A DNA stretch of 64,000 nt from Actinostola sp. cb2023 (taxonomy: Eukaryota > Cnidaria > Anthozoa > Actiniaria > Actinostolidae): contig JAUJYZ010000013.1 in NCBI GenBank assembly GCA_033675265.1, positions 1 to 64,000 of the forward strand, in the 5' to 3' direction. Every line of letters begins with the position of its first letter. Position 1 is the stretch's first letter. Shown piece by piece: positions 42,224-53,510 of this stretch. Made by a program: the position numbers and the translations under genes. Under the pieces are notes generated by a model. That model searched no databases, had not been told where the DNA came from, and saw only the letters and a list, made by a program, of their open reading frames with translations.

Positions 42224-45200
42224 TTATTTGTGCTTTCTTGTTCCTTCGCTTTTGCCTTTTTTCTTCGATTCCTGCTTTTGCGGTTCAGCACTAGTCTCCT
42301 TTGCAACCGTCTTAAATTCTGCATAGGAGACTAGTTTGGCAGCTGCAAAGCTCTTGTTTCTAATGAGCCCGCGTTCAGAAGCCAACTTTATCACCTCTGT
42401 GACGCATGCGTCAATATGCTTAAACCTGTCAGACCCAAGGGGTACACCTCCATGCCAGCGTGTTACTATGACAACCGCATTCTCTACATTGAATACTTGC
42501 AACAACCGTAGCAGCCTTCTCCCTGCTCTAGCTTCGCCGTCATCACGACCTTCTTCAAGATAAGTCTTCTTGTCTTCGATATAAATCCTGTAGGCCAACA
42601 TATTGTACTTTGCGCCTGCAATCTTGTGATCTTTTTTCAGTTGAGTCAACACTTGTTCCACTTGGTCTTCAGATGTGACTAGAGCAAGATGAGCTTGGAA
42701 CTTGCTCTTTCGATCAGGAGGAGTAACCTCTCCGTGGATGATTTCAAATTCAGCTGAAGGCTTTCCTTCTGCTTGTTTTACAAGACGATATGCAGCATGT
42801 GCAGCTTTGTGCTTCCTGGCTACGAAGTAGTCTTCAATCTTTTCCAAAAACAGCACTACGTCCTCTGAAGTTTTATATTCGACCAGTTCATGTGATATTA
42901 ATAAATTCAATGCGCATTCGTTGATATTCTTAAACATGTCAAGACCTAAATCGACCTCTCCTTGCCAACACGTTACTATGACAACCACATTCCTAGCATC
43001 GATTTCTTTTAACAGATATTCAACCCTTCTTCCTGCTAAATATTCCCCACCGTCATCACTGTCGCTGAGGATTGAACTTTCGTCGGCTTCAAAAACTCTA
43101 GAGGCCCAGATAATATTAGATGCCTCAGCATATTTTGAGTTTTTCGTGAAGCGATCCAGCACTTTGTGTACTTGGTCTTGGGAGGTGACCTCAGCAAAAT
43201 GAGCTTGGAATTTACTTTTACGATCTGTGGTGGTGGTTCCATGAACAATGCATAATGATAGTTCCTCGATTGTTTCTGTTACTTCTTTGACTGCCTCGGG
43301 TGCAACTAGCGCTGAAAAAGAACGTGCATGGCATGGCTGAAGTTAGTTATAATGATCATATTTAGTTTTGCTTTTATGTTTGTTTGGTCTTTTGCTTTTT
43401 AAAGATTGCGTGTACATGTAAGAATTGCTTTTCTTTCCTCCTTTTTCTCATTTCAAATATCAGTTTCATTTCCTTCATTTTCCTCTTCCATTCTCTTTTT
43501 CACCATTCCTTCCTTCTTTTTTCATTTCATTTCTTAATTTTCTTTTCCTTTTCAGTTTACTTTCCTATTTCCTGTCGCCCTTCTTTCCCGTTTCAGTCAT
43601 TATTCCATAGACACCTTTCTTCCTATACGGCATAAGTTCCTCCAAGAAGCACCGTGCGTGCAAATATTCATCTTCAGACACAGTCACTGTGAACTCCACT
43701 TCGTCCCCTAGTTGACTCCTGATTTCTTTGGTAACGAGAATATTTTCAAGATCGTCTCTCAGCTTGCCAGTTTGGTACCTTTATTTAAAAATATGAAAAA
43801 TTCAATTCCAATGATAATTGTTAACAGTTATATGTCTTTATCTTGGTTGAAAAAATGTAACAATTCCGGTAAAAATGCAACAATTCCGGTAAAAAATGTT
43901 GGTCAGTCACAGGTAGCCCAACCATTTCTTCTGAGGCTACTTATAATAAATAAAATAATACTTGTATGCGCGCGTCTTTTTTATGGATTTCCTGTGGTAG
44001 AGCGAGCGCAGTATAAGTATCGTATCAGCGGGAATCCTATGGTACCCTGACACTCAAATGGCTTCTTCTCTTTCTGAGCCAATCAAAGAACATGCATCTC
44101 ATCCAATCAAATTCTTTTAATACGGCAAAGCACGGTACCCTAACTTTCCCCCACATACGAAAACGACTCTTTGTTTCTACAGCCAGGAGCCCACAGAACC
44201 GCGGTCGTGCGGGACGTGCACAGAGACCCGAAAATAATGTATTGCGCGCGAGTTGCGCGCGTTCTACCATGTCCACGACAGAAAACCTATGAAAAAAAGA
44301 CTCGCGCATACAAATATATATATTTTTATTATAAGTAGAAATTGTTGAGCTGCCTGTGATCGGGCCCGTTTTCACATGACTTGAATGTTGCGAGCGAAAA
44401 CCAAGGCGTGACCAGTCAGGTTAAATTAGGCCAGAGTTTCGCAAATTCTTGAAGATCTAAAACGCGCCATTTTACCTTTTCCAGAAATATTCAAGTGCAT
44501 CGAGATCCTCCACCCGTAACAGAATCTTCACAGATCCCGCGTATACGTCTTCTACGACTATTCTCACGGCACGGAAAATGACATTTTGGATTAATGATTG
44601 GAGGTTGTCTCTTTCCAAGACATAGCGTGTCGCATCTCTCAACCAGGTCCCTATCTTGATAACACACTTGACAGTAATCGCTATACGAAGGCGAGTTAAA
44701 CAAATAGATCAAGATTTAAAAATACAGTAAAACCCAGCTAACTCGAACTACCAAGAGAAACGGAAAACGGTTCGAGTTAGCGGAGTTCAATACTGTATAG
44801 ACATTATATAATGCCAATAATTATTGGGGAATATATCTCTCAAGAGGTAGGAGCTAGATTAGTCTGTTTTGGTGTCTGAAAATAAAGAGAGTCGTCCCAG
44901 TTTTCCTCCCCTAAAACAGTCCCATGATTCCCTGTGCGACAGTTCCCAGTTAACGTTTTCCACGCAATTTCAATAAGGCGAACAGACGTTGATCATATTC
45001 TCATTAAAATCGTTACCGCTGTCATGATCCTGAACTTTCTTTACGGGATCCCTGTCAGTAGAGAGAAGATTCGCTTTTACCACAGGAAGCCCAAGGAGAT
45101 GAGACAGGTTATTACGGAAGCCCAGGAGGCAGGAGGGCCACTGGTGGGTTTTCGTTTTTGGTTTTGGTTTTCGGGATTTTGTTTTTGTTTTTGTTTTTGT

Positions 45201-48200
45201 TTTCGTTTTTTTTGCTTTTCATTTTTCGCTTTTTACTTTTCGGTTTTTGTTTTTGATTTTGTTTTTCGCTTTTTGTTTTTCACTTTTCGCTTTTCATTTT
45301 TCGCTTTTTGCTTTTCGTTTTGGTTTTGGTTTTGGTTTTTGTTTTCGGTTTTTTGCTTTTCATTTTTCGCTTTTCGGTTTTTGTTTTTGATTTGTTTATT
45401 TTTCTTTTGAAACCCAAAAGACAAAAACCAAAACCGAAAAGACAAAACCAAAAAGACGAAACCAAAAACCAAAAAGACAAAACCAAAAACCAAAAAGGCA
45501 AAAGCAAAAACCAAAAAGGCAAAAGCAAAAACCAAAACCATGAGTGGCCCTCCTGGGCCGGTCCATGGTGCCTTGCGAGCCACGTGATGAACAAACATGG
45601 CGGACGGCTTCGTATTGTGAAGTCAAGTACAACGTTTGACCAAAGGACAGAAAGGTATGGACGTGCGTATTTAATTAAGTTCAAACGTCTGCGCATGCGC
45701 GATCTTTCTCCTGCATGAAAACCAAGACGCTCAATGAGCGTACACTCGGACATTCATGACAATGGCAGTTGCGTGACAAGGGAGACTATGTGTCGGTAAG
45801 CATAGATAAAGATCTCCGAATCGTCCTTCTGCAATATGTACTTCGAACGTCCAGCACAGCCCAAGGTATTTATGAGAGGCTTGTTATCGAGCTGTATATA
45901 AGGCTTTGTATGGGACGTTAGGCTCTGGTCGATTAACTCCGTAAATAATAAAGCCAATGAACTCTATCTAACCTTCCTGTAGTGTTGTTTGTGTCGTTGT
46001 TGATCTCTGGTAGCGATTTCCGAGCCGCCGGCTTCAGATATATTTTAATCAAGGTTGCCCTTTCAAAAACACTCTAGATCTCAACTGCTTCTTTCTAGAC
46101 ACAGCACCGTTCTAGTCGATCGGTAGTCGTGCATGGAACGCGATGAGTTTTAACGATGACCCAAGAGCGAACTATTTGACCCGTTTGAGCATAGAATTAC
46201 TTCATTACGTGTTCGGATATCATCGCCCCAGTTTTCAGCCAATCGAAAACCTGAAACAGACATTCCTGACCGATACGATCACATACTTCGCATTCTGTGT
46301 ACTACGAAGAATAAAAAAGAAGGCACATTTTATAACTTGGACTTCCTCCGGAAGTGTCCGAGTAATAAAAAAGAAAGCCCATTTTATAACTCGGAATTCC
46401 TCCGGAAGTGTCCGAGTAATAAGGAAGAATGTAAAAAACAGTCGAAAATGTTGGCTCTCCAAACGTACCTACAAACTCCAATAACTTTTTTGATAAATAA
46501 AAAAGTAAAAAGGTAAACTCGTAGTTTATAGTAAACAAAACGCTCAATGAGCGTACACTCGGGCATTATGACAAGGACAATGTCAGTTGCGTGACGAGGG
46601 ACCTGACAATGATTGACAGTTGCGTGACGAGGGAGACTATGTTTAATGTATATGTGTCGGTGAGCATAGATAAAGATATCCGATTCGTACGTTCCTAGCA
46701 CGTACTTGGAACGTCCAGTTGAGTTCGATATACGCTCGGAAACTATTTGACACGTTTGAGCGAATCATACTTTCGGATTTAGTTCGATAGGCGTTCAGAA
46801 ACTATTCGATCCGTTTTTGGCGACCATGAATATGCAACCTCAAGTGACCTCAAGTAGACACCGCGGAAATACGTTTTTATGACGTCACTTCCGTTGATCA
46901 GCGGTTTCTTCATTCCAAAAAAAACAAAATGGCGGCAGTGTAGCGTGGAAAGACGTGTGTGACTTTTTATGTGCCAAAACGTTATTTTTAAGGTTCAACA
47001 TGCAATGCAGATCTGACAAAACTTTACTTTGCACTTCATAAGGAAAGCAGGGGTTGATTTTTATTGAAATAATCGCGGTTTGCTGCGACTGAAGGATTGC
47101 AGGTACTAGTCACGACTCACGTGCAGCTGATTTTCTGCAACTTTGACCAGGTGAGGTAGTTTTGTCTGAGTTATAATCTATTGCTAAATATTTTCGTGTG
47201 CCGATAATGTTCAAGGATTTATAGTGTTCATAAATCACCATTTATTAATTGAATGTATTTACAAGTGTACTACTAATAAATCCCGAGTGATAATATGAAA
47301 AGTGATAATAGTTAATAATCGAATAACAGTAGTTTTTCTACATTGATTTGCATGATGTTTACAACATTCCTTTCTTTTTTATACAACTTTACATGAATGT
47401 TGTGTAAACTATAAATACAGTAACATTATTTTTTTTGAAAATTAGCTCAACTTGGAGTATTTTCAATTAAAAAACATGTATCATGGATAATTAGGCAGTC
47501 TTAATTAGGTTCAGCGCATGTGAAGTTTGACGTTTGAACCAGGCCTAACACTCCAAACACTCCAACAACACAAGCCGAAGCCTGTGAGACATATCTGACA
47601 CAAACTACCAATTGAAGGGGTGCCCATGAAAACTGCGTATGTGACTATTTTGATAATTTTCAAAATGTTATGCAATTGCTTCAAAAATACACCTACTGGC
47701 TTATTGATACCTATATAAACATGATTTGGTCATTTTTAGATCGATTACATTAGAAAAAGAGCTTGTTTTGCAGTTTGCCGTTTTTCATAGAAATCAAAAA
47801 TGCGCGTTTTTGACGTCATGACAATGTGCGACATTTGACTTTGATTTTCTTCCAAAATACATCATTGTGAAACAAAACGCCACTTGCTCGGCAAACTTCC
47901 ATCTCTCTTCTTGGTATATTCGGGGATTTTCAATTCGACTATTTCGGGATCCCTGTTGTTTTCCAACGCACGACCGAACTGCATTCTGGGATATCATGAA
48001 CATTTTTGTCAACGACATTCCTTACCTCCATGTTTTAGAGATATTTTATAAAGTCTTTTATCACCCGGGCCTACAGGCAAACTAATGCACCGGTTGCATT
48101 CTTTACTAGTCGAAAGTCGCCAAAACTGCCTTAGTAGGTCCTCGAATTCACCACAGAACGACCAGAGATATTAAACAACTCTCACTCGGCTGAATCGGCC

Positions 48201-50656
48201 ATTTTGAAAATCTGACACCGTGTTTGCAGATTCAGTTTCATCGTGAAATTGCACCTCGCCCCTGATTTCTTCCAGGAGAATGGCCTCTACCACCAGTCAA
48301 GCTTAATGATGCTGTTCTGGGGGCTTCTGTGGTGAAAACATGGCAATAAAAGACTTTAAATTGTGGCAAAGTGGCCCAGTTCTGCGAAGCACTTCCAGAA
48401 CCGATAGCCACGCCACGAGACAACTTAACCGCCTGATAGTTTGAGTCCGCGAGCTGTCAAGATTTCCATGGCAACAAAATTCGCTAAAAACTTCTAAAAT
48501 CTCTGGAAGTGAAAGGTTGAAATCATTCACATCTGAAAGTTTGTTATTGTTGAACAACACGTACAGATCACTGACGCGTAAAAGTTTCTTAATTTGCATA
48601 TTTTCACCAACTAATCCTGATAAATTCAATCAGAAATTAAATATACTGTAGTGCCCAAAATTCGAGTGTAATCGATCTAAAAACACCAAATCATGTTTAT
48701 ATAAGTATTTAGAAGCCAGTAGGTGTATTTTTGAAGCAATTGCATAACATTTTGAAAATCATCAAAATAGTCACATACGCAGTTTTCATGGGCACCCCTT
48801 CAATTGTATTTAAAAAAATGTCGATTGGCGTTGTATCGTGGACGAAAACAATCGAGTTTAGATCACATTTTAAAATCAAAATAATTCACTTTCGTTCTTG
48901 TAAACAACAAACTATGAAAGGTTATGAACGTGAAAAAGACTAAATGAAGGATTTTTGTTATTTTTATTGACTCTTTATCAGTTATTTATCATTTGAAGTT
49001 ACATTTTCTCACGAGTAAAAAAGTAACACCGGCTGAATTGTAGTTTATGGTGAGATGCTGCTGACCAGTACAATAGAATGATCGAAAACGTATTTCCGCG
49101 GTGTTCCTCAAGTACGTTTAAAGACGTACTGCAGACGTACCTCGACGAGTCGGAGATCTTTATCGATGCTCACCGACACAAATAGTCTCTCGTCACGCAA
49201 CTGTCATTGTCATAATGCCCGACTATACGTTCATTGAGCGTCTTCTTCTGTAATAGATCCCTAAAATCTAAGGACGTTTTGATTTCGATTGTATTTTTGC
49301 CGTTCACTGACCTGTTTTGAGCGAGGAAATTCTGTTTTAAATAGCGCTACGCGGCGGTTCTAAAATTGGTCGCATAATATATGTATGACTCACACAAGGA
49401 TCATACAACTGTAATCGTACTGAAAAGAACATGGAGAAACCTACATTTTATCATGCAAATTAACACTGTTTAATTTCAAAACAATTGTCAGTACTAAAAA
49501 CTAACAGTCCTGTGTGTCGTTTGTTTTCCCTTATCTGCTGAAAGATGACTTGTTCTCTCTCGATCCAGCACAAGCTTCTAGTCCTTCTACCACTTCTAGT
49601 CGTCGAACCATGAACTAGAATCCTGACCTTTAATAGCTTGAAGATCTACAGCTGCTTTCAAAACTAAGATTCAAGTCTACTTGAGTCCTGTGTGTTGTTT
49701 GTTTTCCCTTATCTGCTGAGTAATCTTGAAACTCGAAACGATCAAATACTTCGCATTCGTTCTTCATTCTTCGCATTCTTTCTTCATTCAGTACCCTGCG
49801 AGCAGGGTTTTTTCTACTCGCACAGGAAGGTAGTTTCTTTTCTCGTCGCTACCTTCCTGGGCGAGTAGAAAAAAAAGCCCTGCTCGCAGGGTATTCATTC
49901 CGTGACCAAACAAAGCAAAAGAAAACAAAAAAGAAAGCCCATTTTATTACTCGGGATCTTTCGGAAGGGCCCGAGTAATAAGATAATCTTTAACCTGTAG
50001 AATTTTAGAGCTTAACTTTGAAGTAATTTACTTAACTTTCGGTATTTTCAGACATTTGACCGCGGTGTGTTTAATAGGTTGGCGTGAAACATACCTGGTA
50101 ATCCATCAAGGTAGCTCTTTATGTCCTCTGCAGAAATAGGAGCGGTTAGGCTCTTGTCTATCTCTTCTTTCCATTCATTGACGGTGGATGGTGCATATTT
50201 ACCGACTATCCTTAACAAGGCGTCTTTGACTTGGACCCAATAACCATTGAACTCATTTTCAGAAAGCTCCATCTTATGATTATGAGCAAATGTTTCATTA
50301 CGATGGTACTTTATTCTCGCCAAATCTGCTTCCAAAGAGAGATCTACATCATTAGGAAAATCATCCCATCCTGTAGACGGCTCGGTAAGGTTACAAATGT
50401 TTCTCAGCAATTTGAAAAGCAATGTTAAATCGAAGTCCTCTGATTTGCAACAAGAACTGCTTGTAGGAAACAGCTTGTTCCTCTCGAATTTGGTGAAAAT
50501 GCGTTTATGATTCTGCAAAGCATTTGCAAGTGTTGAAGGAGGGTGAATGTCATCGAACAGTCCTCTGATAATCTTCGTTCCTCCCTTGATCACAAGATTT
50601 GTCATTCGGTAAAAGCGATCCTTACCGGGCGTTGCCTGCAAAGCAGCCGCGGCCAT
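42224..50656 (-). CDS. Unit E: intact HEPN_DZIP3-like / TRADD-like / double IMPACT gene with a 5.4-kb first intron
   Basis: Exons 50656-50095, 44680-44476, 43778-43615 and 43311-42224 (complement) keep the unit A splice sites and phases. All four are open: 2019 nt, about 672 aa. The HEPN part lacks about 11 residues around position 50-60 but keeps R119-N...H125. The TRADD-like part keeps AGSVKILLRVEDLDALEYFW. The first IMPACT domain has a degenerate CWQGE, and the second keeps VTRWHGG and SDRFKHI. The tail holds 17 extra codons from a transposon (42292-42333) before the lysine-rich end. Intron 1 (44681-50094) contains about 5 kb of transposons that the other units lack, so expression depends on splicing across it. 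Alternatively, the HEPN exon may now be separate from the rest. Confidence 0.75.
42292..42333. mobile_element. 42-bp TAGTCTCC MITE remnant exonised in unit E
   Basis: TAGTCTCCTTTGC ... aggagacta lies within exon 4 at the site used in unit D, flanked by the degraded 9-bp duplication GTTCAGCAC / GTTTGGCAG. Element plus duplication is 51 bp, adding 17 codons in frame between the second IMPACT domain and the basic tail. Confidence 0.8.
43908..44795. repeat. Intronic MITE block of unit E
   Basis: The CACAGG element (43908-44358) is enlarged by a nested insertion (about 43998-44170), and the pogo-like palindrome is at 44725-44795. Exon 2 lies between them. As in D, the TGGGAGGTTTTA element is absent. 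Confidence 0.65.
45130..45555. mobile_element. Foldback element made of GTTTTT-type simple repeats
   Basis: The ends CAGGAGGGCCACT and AGTGGCCCTCCTG are inverted. The left half is gtttttcgtttttggttttg-type repeats on the plus strand and the right half is ccaaaaaccaaaaggcaaaa-type repeats, so the whole is one large imperfect hairpin. It lies in intron 1 of unit E. Long ORFs on both strands (FWFWF, KTKTKT) are low-complexity artefacts. Confidence 0.75.
45556..46856. other. Repeat-rich part of unit E intron 1
   Basis: Contains 5' parts of the gacgctcaatgagcgt repeat (45724, 46544), a gttgcgtgacgagggagact motif repeated several times, and two tandem ACTCGG hairpins (46322-46424). A 113-codon ORF at 46143-46484 overlaps these hairpins and is not considered real. 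Confidence 0.5.
46310..46425 (+). repeat. Two tandem ACTCGGaatTCCTCCGGAAgtgtCCGAGT hairpins
   Basis: Two ~55-bp copies in tandem (cattttataact ... tccgagtaataa), each with a tcctccgga palindrome in the loop. Related to the hairpins at 907, 9834, 35128 and 49935. Confidence 0.65.
46857..49105. mobile_element. 2.25-kb element with ACACCGCGGAAATACG ends and 9-bp TSD, in unit E intron 1
   Basis: GACACCGCGGAAATACGTTTT at the left and its complement at the right (aaaacgtatttccgcggtgtt) are flanked by exact CCTCAAGTA duplications (46848-46856, 49106-49114). No transposase is recognisable. Near the left end is aaaATGGCGGCAGTG, followed by no long frame. A second element is nested within (47614-48801). 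The 9-bp target duplication is Mutator-like. Confidence 0.75.
47614..48801. mobile_element. 1.19-kb nested element with ~140-bp TIRs (GAAGGGGTGCCC ends)
   Basis: gaaggggtgcccatgaaaac ... and its complement, continuing inward for about 140 bp, are flanked by AATT (47610-47613, 48802-48805; palindromic CAATTG makes the exact target length ambiguous). The interior has two weak ORFs (47794-48018 and 48303-48629, both minus) that I do not recognise. Confidence 0.75.
49115..50047. other. Remaining repeat-rich part of unit E intron 1
   Basis: Contains a reverse 5' part of the gacgctcaatgagcgt repeat (about 49140-49245), a duplicated ctgtgtgt.gtttgttttcccttatctgctga segment (49512, 49688) also found near 34993, the palindromic MITE at 49792-49893 and an ACTCGGG hairpin at 49935-49981. 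Confidence 0.5.
49792..49893. mobile_element. 102-bp palindromic MITE, TACCCTGCGAGCAGGG ends
   Basis: Near-perfect foldback (taccctgcgagcaggg ... and complement, with inner ctactcgc / gcgagtag and ggaaggtag / ctaccttcc pairs). Flanks TTCATTCAG (49783-49791) and TTCATTCCG (49894-49902) are a 9-bp target duplication with one mismatch. Confidence 0.8.
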
Positions 50657-50883
50657 GGATGCAAAATGTGAAAATTCACCTATTAAATTCTCCTTTGTCC
50701 TACATTTTCATCCCGTTTCTTCTTAAAGCTAAATAATATCTATTTTTCACCCGGTTTTGCCACGCCGATCCTTAGAATTCGAATGTTTTGAGACTCTTTA
50801 TAATAGAATAGAAATAATAGAACACGTCAAGGGACTGGAACCAAGTTGGTCCCATTCCCCGCGCTATTTCTTATGAAAACAAA
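50657..50883. promoter_or_regulatory. Candidate bidirectional promoter, unit E
   Basis: Homologous to 8594-8823. The palindrome at 50837-50853 has one change (GGAACCAAGTTGGTCCC). Confidence 0.5.
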
Positions 50884-51279
50884 ATGGCGACCGTCCACCG
50901 AGTTTTGTTACTTTGGTGCGTCTTTCTTCTCTTCTTGATATTTCTAGTGATTCGTCTTGACCGCGAGACCAACTGGTTTTGGTTCATCGTTTTCATCCCG
51001 TTTTTCGTGTTTGACTTTGTGGTGCTTTGCTACATTATTGTGCGCTGTATTCAACACTTGAGAAATGGCTACGAACACAGTGACTTTAGTTTGAAGAGAA
51101 AGTTCTGGTTCTTCTTCTTGGTGTCTTCCAAGCTGACGTTTCTCTTCGTTCTTGGTGCAAAGCTAGAGGGGATGATAACTGTTTCGTACTACTACGTGTT
51201 TATTCCGCTGTGGGTGTTTCTGGTCGGACTGGCTTGCGATGTGACGACATGGGTATGGATTAGTGCTCGCATGCGATAA
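50884..51279 (+). CDS. TMEM60: TMEM60-like four-pass membrane protein, unit E
   Basis: Intact 131-codon single-exon ORF encoding the same protein as units A and C. Nucleotide changes relative to A are silent where I compared them (for example gaccgtcc/gaccgttc, agtgac/agtgat), which suggests purifying selection or gene conversion. A TAGTCTCC MITE follows 22 bp after the stop. Confidence 0.85.
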   Translation: MATVHRVLLLWCVFLLFLIFLVIRLDRETNWFWFIVFIPFFVFDFVVLCYIIVRCIQHLRNGYEHSDFSLKRKFWFFFLVSSKLTFLFVLGAKLEGMITVSYYYVFIPLWVFLVGLACDVTTWVWISARMR

Positions 51280-51301
51280 CTCTACAAGACAGGGTGGTGA
51301 A

Positions 51302-51511
51302 TAGTCTCCCTCGCATCCGTCTTTAGTTCCGTCACGCAATGCTCTCGGACGTTGCGTGACGGAACTAATAATAATAATAATCAAACATTTATATAGCGCC
51401 ATTTCCTTATAGCCCAATGGTGCTTTACAATGAGCGCTTTACAATTTCTTTATAGCCCAATGGCGCTTTACAATGGCGCTTTGCAACTAAAGACGGATGC
51501 GAGGGAGACTA
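51302..51511. mobile_element. 210-bp TAGTCTCCCTCGC MITE, unit E
   Basis: Same element and site as 25069-25235, flanked by exact GGTGGTGAA duplications (51293-51301, 51512-51520). Intermediate in length between the C and B/F versions owing to the number of agcccaatggcgctttacaa units. Confidence 0.8.
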
Positions 51512-51948
51512 GGTGGTGAAGGGGTGATCCGTGATTCAGCATAAATTCAGGTCGTGATTCGGGAAAAGACCAAAATTTGAGCCGTGATCCGTGAAACTCT
51601 TTGTGAGAGCTGAGATTCGTGATTATCGAAGTTCCAATTCGTGAAACGTGACAGCCAGTCCTAAGAACTGGAGACTGACATACACAACCTTTTGAGTTAA
51701 GTTTGAATTTGACATAAAACTTTATGGAAGTCATTCAGAAACATTCAAAACAATATTGATGGCACAAAAAACGCGAGACGTGCCCCCCAAAAAGTCAAAA
51801 TCGAAATATTTTACCAGTTTATGTGCGATTCGATCGTTCATTGCATATGAGACTTGGTAGTTCTAAAAATTCGTGATCTGTGAAATGGCTTTTCAAAAGC
51901 CAGTGATCTGTGAATTTACGAAAAAAAGGCTCGTGATTCGTGATGGGT

Positions 51949-51949
<1 letters not shown>

Positions 51950-51989
<40 letters not shown>
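51950..51989 (+). repeat. Uninterrupted run of 40 cytosines
   Basis: Follows tgatgggta. The homologous site has about 16 C in B, 7 in C, a 5+5-type interrupted run in A and about 18+7 split by T in F. Confidence 0.95.
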
Positions 51990-52291
51990 TTCGATCACCA
52001 TCCTGTACAAGATGGGACTCAGCCAATCAAATGAATGCAGCTCAGGGAAAACTCGTAAGCGACATTTCCTGTGCAAAACAAAAATGTTGTAGTATTTTTG
52101 AGCGAAACGCACGTTGCATAACACCCCAAGTGTCTTGGAGCTTTTCATCCGCCAAATTGGAAGTCGTAAAGAAATCCAATTTCTCTTCTATTACCAGAAC
52201 TTATCGGCGTAAAAATGTAACTACAAACTGCAATTTAGCGAGTGTTTTAAAGCCGGTTGAGTTTGCGGATTCATCGAGTCGGTGCTTGAAT

Positions 52292-52609
52292 TGCCGTATA
52301 CCACTATGACGTCAAATCAAAACAATCTATTGTTTAAACGCTAAGGATCATGGCCGCTAGAGGGGGACAAAACAGCAACAACACAAAGGATTTCCCAAAT
52401 AAATGTATTTTACAGATAGTCTGAAAGCGATAAAAGTCACCAAACACAGTAAATATTGTTGGAAAAGTATCGATGAACATAATATCTGGAAACTAGCCAA
52501 TTTGAAATGTAGCGAACCTCAACAGAGCAGATTTAGTTCAAATTTCTATTGTTCTTCACGATTCTGTCCCCCTCATAAATAAGCTGTTACGTCATAATGG
52601 TATAGGGCA
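52292..52609. mobile_element. 318-bp MITE with TATACCA ends, unit E spacer
   Basis: Same insertion as 10463-10780. Confidence 0.75.
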
Positions 52610-53510
52610 ATAGTTTGCTGGCCTTTCTTAATAATATAATTATGTAAAAGTATGTAAAATGCAAAGTTTCAGCGTTCGTTTCGCTCAAAAAAATACTACA
52701 AGCTTTTATTTGTACTCGGAAAACGATGAATGACTTGCTGGGAAAACTCGTAAGCGATGTGCTGCATTCATTTGATTGGCTGAGTCCCAGTGAGTCAATC
52801 AGCTGCAGTGATCATGTGACTTCATACAAATTGGTAGTAGAACGGGATGAAACACGGTCGAGACAAAGTCAAATTTGGATTGTTCATCGCATGAAATGAG
52901 CAGAAAATATGCTGTTGGTTTCGATTTTTTGGCTCAAGGTAAGAGTTTGGGAATGTCCTCTCATCGTCCTTTGTGCTGTGGAGTTTTTTTGGGGAATTGA
53001 GGGATTTTAGGGGTAAAAATCGAGCGGTAGCCATTGGAGGTAGCACTCGTAGTTTCCTGCCTTGTCACTGTATAGTAATGAGGGGGAAAAATAATAAAAG
53101 CAGCGTCTAATGTGGATAAAACTACCAGAAATGACTTTATCTATAAATAATACAAGACACAATATATTTTTCATTTCATAGAAGTTTTTATTTTTCTTAA
53201 TTTTTTACATGTTGATTGCTTGGGCTGCCTGTGGTCTTTTGGTGATACAAATGAAAAACCCAGCATTTTCTGGCGATGATTGACTTTTCAGTATGTAATG
53301 AGGTTGCCGAGTGATGAAACAAAGTTAATATTATCACAGGTAGCCCAAGCTCACCATTTGAAGCTTTATATAGAGATTGTGCAGTGTAAATTTATTAAAA
53401 ATCGAAAATACGATCTATCGTTTTTAAATTGATTGTAGTTGTTCTTTGTGAGTTTATTTAACTTTTGGGAAAATTTGGTGTCACTACGATTAAAAATAAG
53501 CGAGTTATAG

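Larger units (their letters stand above)
51521..53510. other. Intergenic module of unit E (recurring spacer)
   Basis: Homologous to the other spacers. Contains a 40-base C run (51950-51989), the 318-bp MITE (52292-52609) and the CTTGGGCTGCCTGTGG element (53219-53349). No gene is supported. Confidence 0.6.

Noticed and set aside
45233..45753. Long ORFs rich in FWF or KTK repeats on both strands
   Set aside because: They arise only from the GTTTTT/CAAAAA simple-repeat hairpin. There is no start context, domain or conservation.
48303..48629. 108-codon minus ORF in the nested element as a transposase
   Set aside because: No catalytic motif or zinc finger is visible, and it is too short. Left as unknown.
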